The notes under the pieces: model-generated
The model's input: the letters and a program-made list of their open reading frames with translations, nothing else
Database searches by the model: none
What the model was told of the DNA's origin: nothing
Made by a program: the position numbers and the translations under genes
From: Syngnathus acus
Taxonomy: Eukaryota; Chordata; Actinopteri; Syngnathiformes; Syngnathidae
Direction: 5' to 3'
Assembly: GCF_901709675.1 (NCBI RefSeq)
Contig: NC_051095.1
Location: 20,365,456-20,429,455, forward strand
Length of the DNA: 64,000 nucleotides
In this document: positions 61,509 to 64,000 of the stretch, in pieces
How positions within the stretch are numbered: the stretch's first letter is position 1
How the letters are laid out: every line of letters begins with the position of its first letter

Positions 61509-64000
61509 TAGAATTGCAATTCCTGCAGAAATTGCGTGTGAAGGTGAAGAAGAATGATGTTGAAACAAGTTGAATCGGTTGAAAAATGTAGAAATGAGAA
61601 GGGAAAAAGGAATTGGGTGTGAATTTCAAAATAAAAGATGAAGTTTTTGGTAAGTTGTGGAATAGGTAGAAAGATAATGAACAGTTGAAAGTTGGAATGG
61701 GTTGAATCGGTTGAAAAATGTAGAAATGAGAAGGGAAAAAGGAATTGGGTGTGAATTTCAAAATAAAAGATGTGAAGTTTTTGGGAAGTTGTGGAATAGG
61801 TAGAAAAATGATGAACAGTTGAAAGTTGGAATGGGTTGAATCGGTTGAAAAATGTAGAAATGAGAAGGGAAAAAGGAATTGGGTGTGAATTTCAAAATAA
61901 AAGATGTGAAGTTTTTGGTAAGTTGTGGAATAGGTAGAAAGATAATGAACAGTTGAAAGTTGGAATGGGTTGAATCGGTTGAAAAATGTAGAAATGAGAA
62001 GGGAAAAAAGGAATTGGGTGTGAATTTCAAAATAAAAGATGTGAAGTTTTTGGGAAGTTGTGGAATAGGTAGAAAAATGATGAACAGTTGAAAGTTGGAA
62101 TGGGTTGAATCGGTTGAAAAATGTAGAAATGAGAAGGGAAAAAGGAATTGGGTGTGAATTTCAAAATAAAAGATGTGAAGTTTTTGGTAAGTTGTGGAAT
62201 AGGTAGAAAGATAATGAACAGTTGAAAGTTGGAATGGGTTGAATGGGTTGAAAAATGTAGAAATGAGAAGGGAAAAAGGAATTGGGTGTGAATTTCAAAA
62301 TAAAAGATGTGAAGTTTTGGGAAGTTGTGGAATAGGTAGAAAAATGATGAACAGTTGAAAGTTGGAATGGGTTGAATCGGTTGAAAAATGTAGAATTGAG
62401 AAGGGAAAAAGGAATTGGGTGTGAATTTCAAAATAAAAGATGTGAAGTTTTTGGTAAGTTGTGGAATAGGTAGAAAAATGATGAACAGTTGAAAGTTGGA
62501 ATGGGTTGAATCGGTTGAAAAATGTAGAAATGAGAAGGGAAAAAGGAATTGGGTGTGAATTTCAAAATAAAAGATGTGAAGTTTTTGGTAAGTTGTGGAA
62601 TAGGTAGAAAAATGATGAACAGTTGAAAGTTGGAATGGGTTGAATCGGTTGAAAAATGTAGAAATGAGAAGGGAAAAAGGAATTGGGTGTGAATTTCAAA
62701 ATAAAAGATGTGAAGTTTTTGGTAAGTTGTGGAATAGGTAGAAAGATAATGAACAGTTGAAAGTTGGAATGGGTTGAATGGGTTGAAAAATGTAGAAATG
62801 AGAAGGGAAAAAGGAATTGGGTGTGAATTTCAAAATAAAAGATGTGAAGTTTTTGGGAAGTTGTGGAATAGGTAGAAAAATGATGAACAGTTGAAAGTTG
62901 GAATGGGTTGAATCGGTTGAAAAATGTAGAATTGAGAAGGGAAAAAGGAATTGGGTGTGAATTTCAAAATAAAAGATGTGAAGTTTTTGGTAAGTTGTGG
63001 AATAGGTAGAAAAATGATGAACAGTTGAAAGTTGGAATGGGTTGAATCGGTTGAAAAATGTAGAAATGAGAAGGGAAAAAGGAATTGGGTGTGAATTTCA
63101 AAATAAAAGATGTGAAGTTTTTGGTAAATTGTGGAATAGGTAGAAAAATGATGAACAGTTGAAAGTTGGAATGGGTTGAATCGGTTGAAAAATGTAGAAA
63201 TGAGAAGGGAAAAAGGAATTGGGTGTGAATTTCAAAATAAAAGATGTGAAGTTTTTGGGAAGTTGTGGAATAGGTAGAAAAATAATGAACAGTTGAAAGT
63301 TGGAATGGGTTGAATGGGTTGAAAAATGTAGAAATGAGAAGGGAAAAAGGAAATATTGGTGAATTGGGTGTGAATTTCAAAATAAAAGATGAAACGTGAA
63401 AATTTTGAATTTGGCAAGTTTGGGAATGTCCCCAATGTGATTTGAATGTGTTGAATTATGTGAATTTCAATCTGGAACAACGTAAATGTGAAATGTTGAA
63501 TCTGCCATTAAGAATGAATGGGGAAAAAATTGCCGGAAATTTGGGAATTCTGTGAAAACGGAAAATTTGTGGAACAAAAAAAATGTAAGCAATGGTGTCA
63601 TGAATATTTGGAATAAGTGAAAAGTGGAATGGAGTGAATCGGTTGAAGTATGTGGAAGTAGTTAATCAGCGAAAAAGTGAGCGGAAGATGTAGTATAATA
63701 ATAATAACTAGAATTTGCAATTCCTGAAGAAATTGCGTGTGAAGGTGAAGAAGAATGATGTTGAAACAAGTTGAATCGGTTGAAAAATGTAGAAATGAGA
63801 AGTGAAAAAGGAATTGGGTGTGAATTTCAAAATAAAAGATGAAGTTTTTGGTAAGTTGTGGAATAGGTAGAAAGATAATGAACAGTTGAAAGTTGGAATG
63901 GGTTGAATCGGTTGAAAAATGTAGAAATGAGAAGGGAAAAAGGAATTGGGTGTGAATTTCAAAATAAAAGATGTGAAGTTTTTGGGAAGTTGTGGAATAG
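61509..64000. repeat. 134-bp tandem satellite with a larger restarting block
   Basis: Successive copies of GAATTGGGTGTGAATTTC occur at 61610, 61742, 61876, 62011, 62145, 62279, 62412, 62546, 62680, 62814, 62948, 63082 and 63216, a period of 134 bases with one-base drift. The array degenerates after 63361 and restarts at 63811 and 63943 behind a copy of the same leader (CTAGAATTGCAATTCCTGCA at 61509; similar at 63711). It runs off the right edge. Long minus-strand frames rich in Phe/Pro/Ser follow the repeat and are not considered genes. Confidence 0.95.

Noticed and set aside
61363-63962. Minus-strand repetitive Phe/Pro/Ser frames
   Set aside because: They follow the 134-bp satellite and restart with it. 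The period is not a multiple of three, so the frames drift between units.

Overview
The window is eukaryotic nuclear DNA, almost certainly from a ray-finned fish. It has compact multi-exon genes with GT-AG introns, long (GT)n, (GAAA)n, (GGAA)n and poly-C runs, tRNA-derived SINEs of the common fish type, hAT- and Tc1/mariner-like elements, and no operons or prokaryotic signals. Exon models were built by hand from splice sites, codon phase and protein family resemblance. All phases close in the three genes that lie completely inside the window.

Layout. (1) 1-8980 is repeat-rich and gene-poor, with one convincing but unidentified minus-strand exon near 6430-6598. (2) 8981-12918 (+) is an eight-exon lectin gene. 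Its open frame joins a signal peptide, a C-type lectin domain of QPD/WND type, a Cys-containing linker and a galectin fold. This two-lectin chimera is the most unusual object in the window. (3) 14786-16499 (-) is dcps, the scavenger mRNA decapping enzyme, in six exons. (4) 17048-25058 (+) is ids, iduronate 2-sulfatase, in thirteen exons, head-to-head with dcps across about 550 bp that looks like a shared promoter. ids intron 10 holds an approximately 930-bp (GT)n array. (5) 25091-33615 is intergenic and rich in small transposons. (6) 33616-52427 (-) holds sixteen exons of an AF4/FMR2-family gene, best called aff2 because it lies tail-to-tail with ids, as recalled for human Xq28. The 5' exons are not found and probably lie beyond the right edge. 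(7) 52428-61500 is presumed aff2 upstream intron with no secure exon. (8) 61509-64000 is a 134-bp tandem satellite with a larger repeated block that restarts at about 63711.

Functionally, dcps (cytoplasmic and nuclear cap salvage), ids (lysosomal heparan and dermatan sulfate breakdown) and aff2 (nuclear transcription elongation scaffold) are ordinary conserved genes. The secreted lectin is the accessory gene; its galectin half has lost several canonical sugar contacts while its C-type half keeps the calcium/galactose-type motif. A premature poly(A) signal in its intron 4 could separate the two halves, so transcript evidence is the key missing datum.
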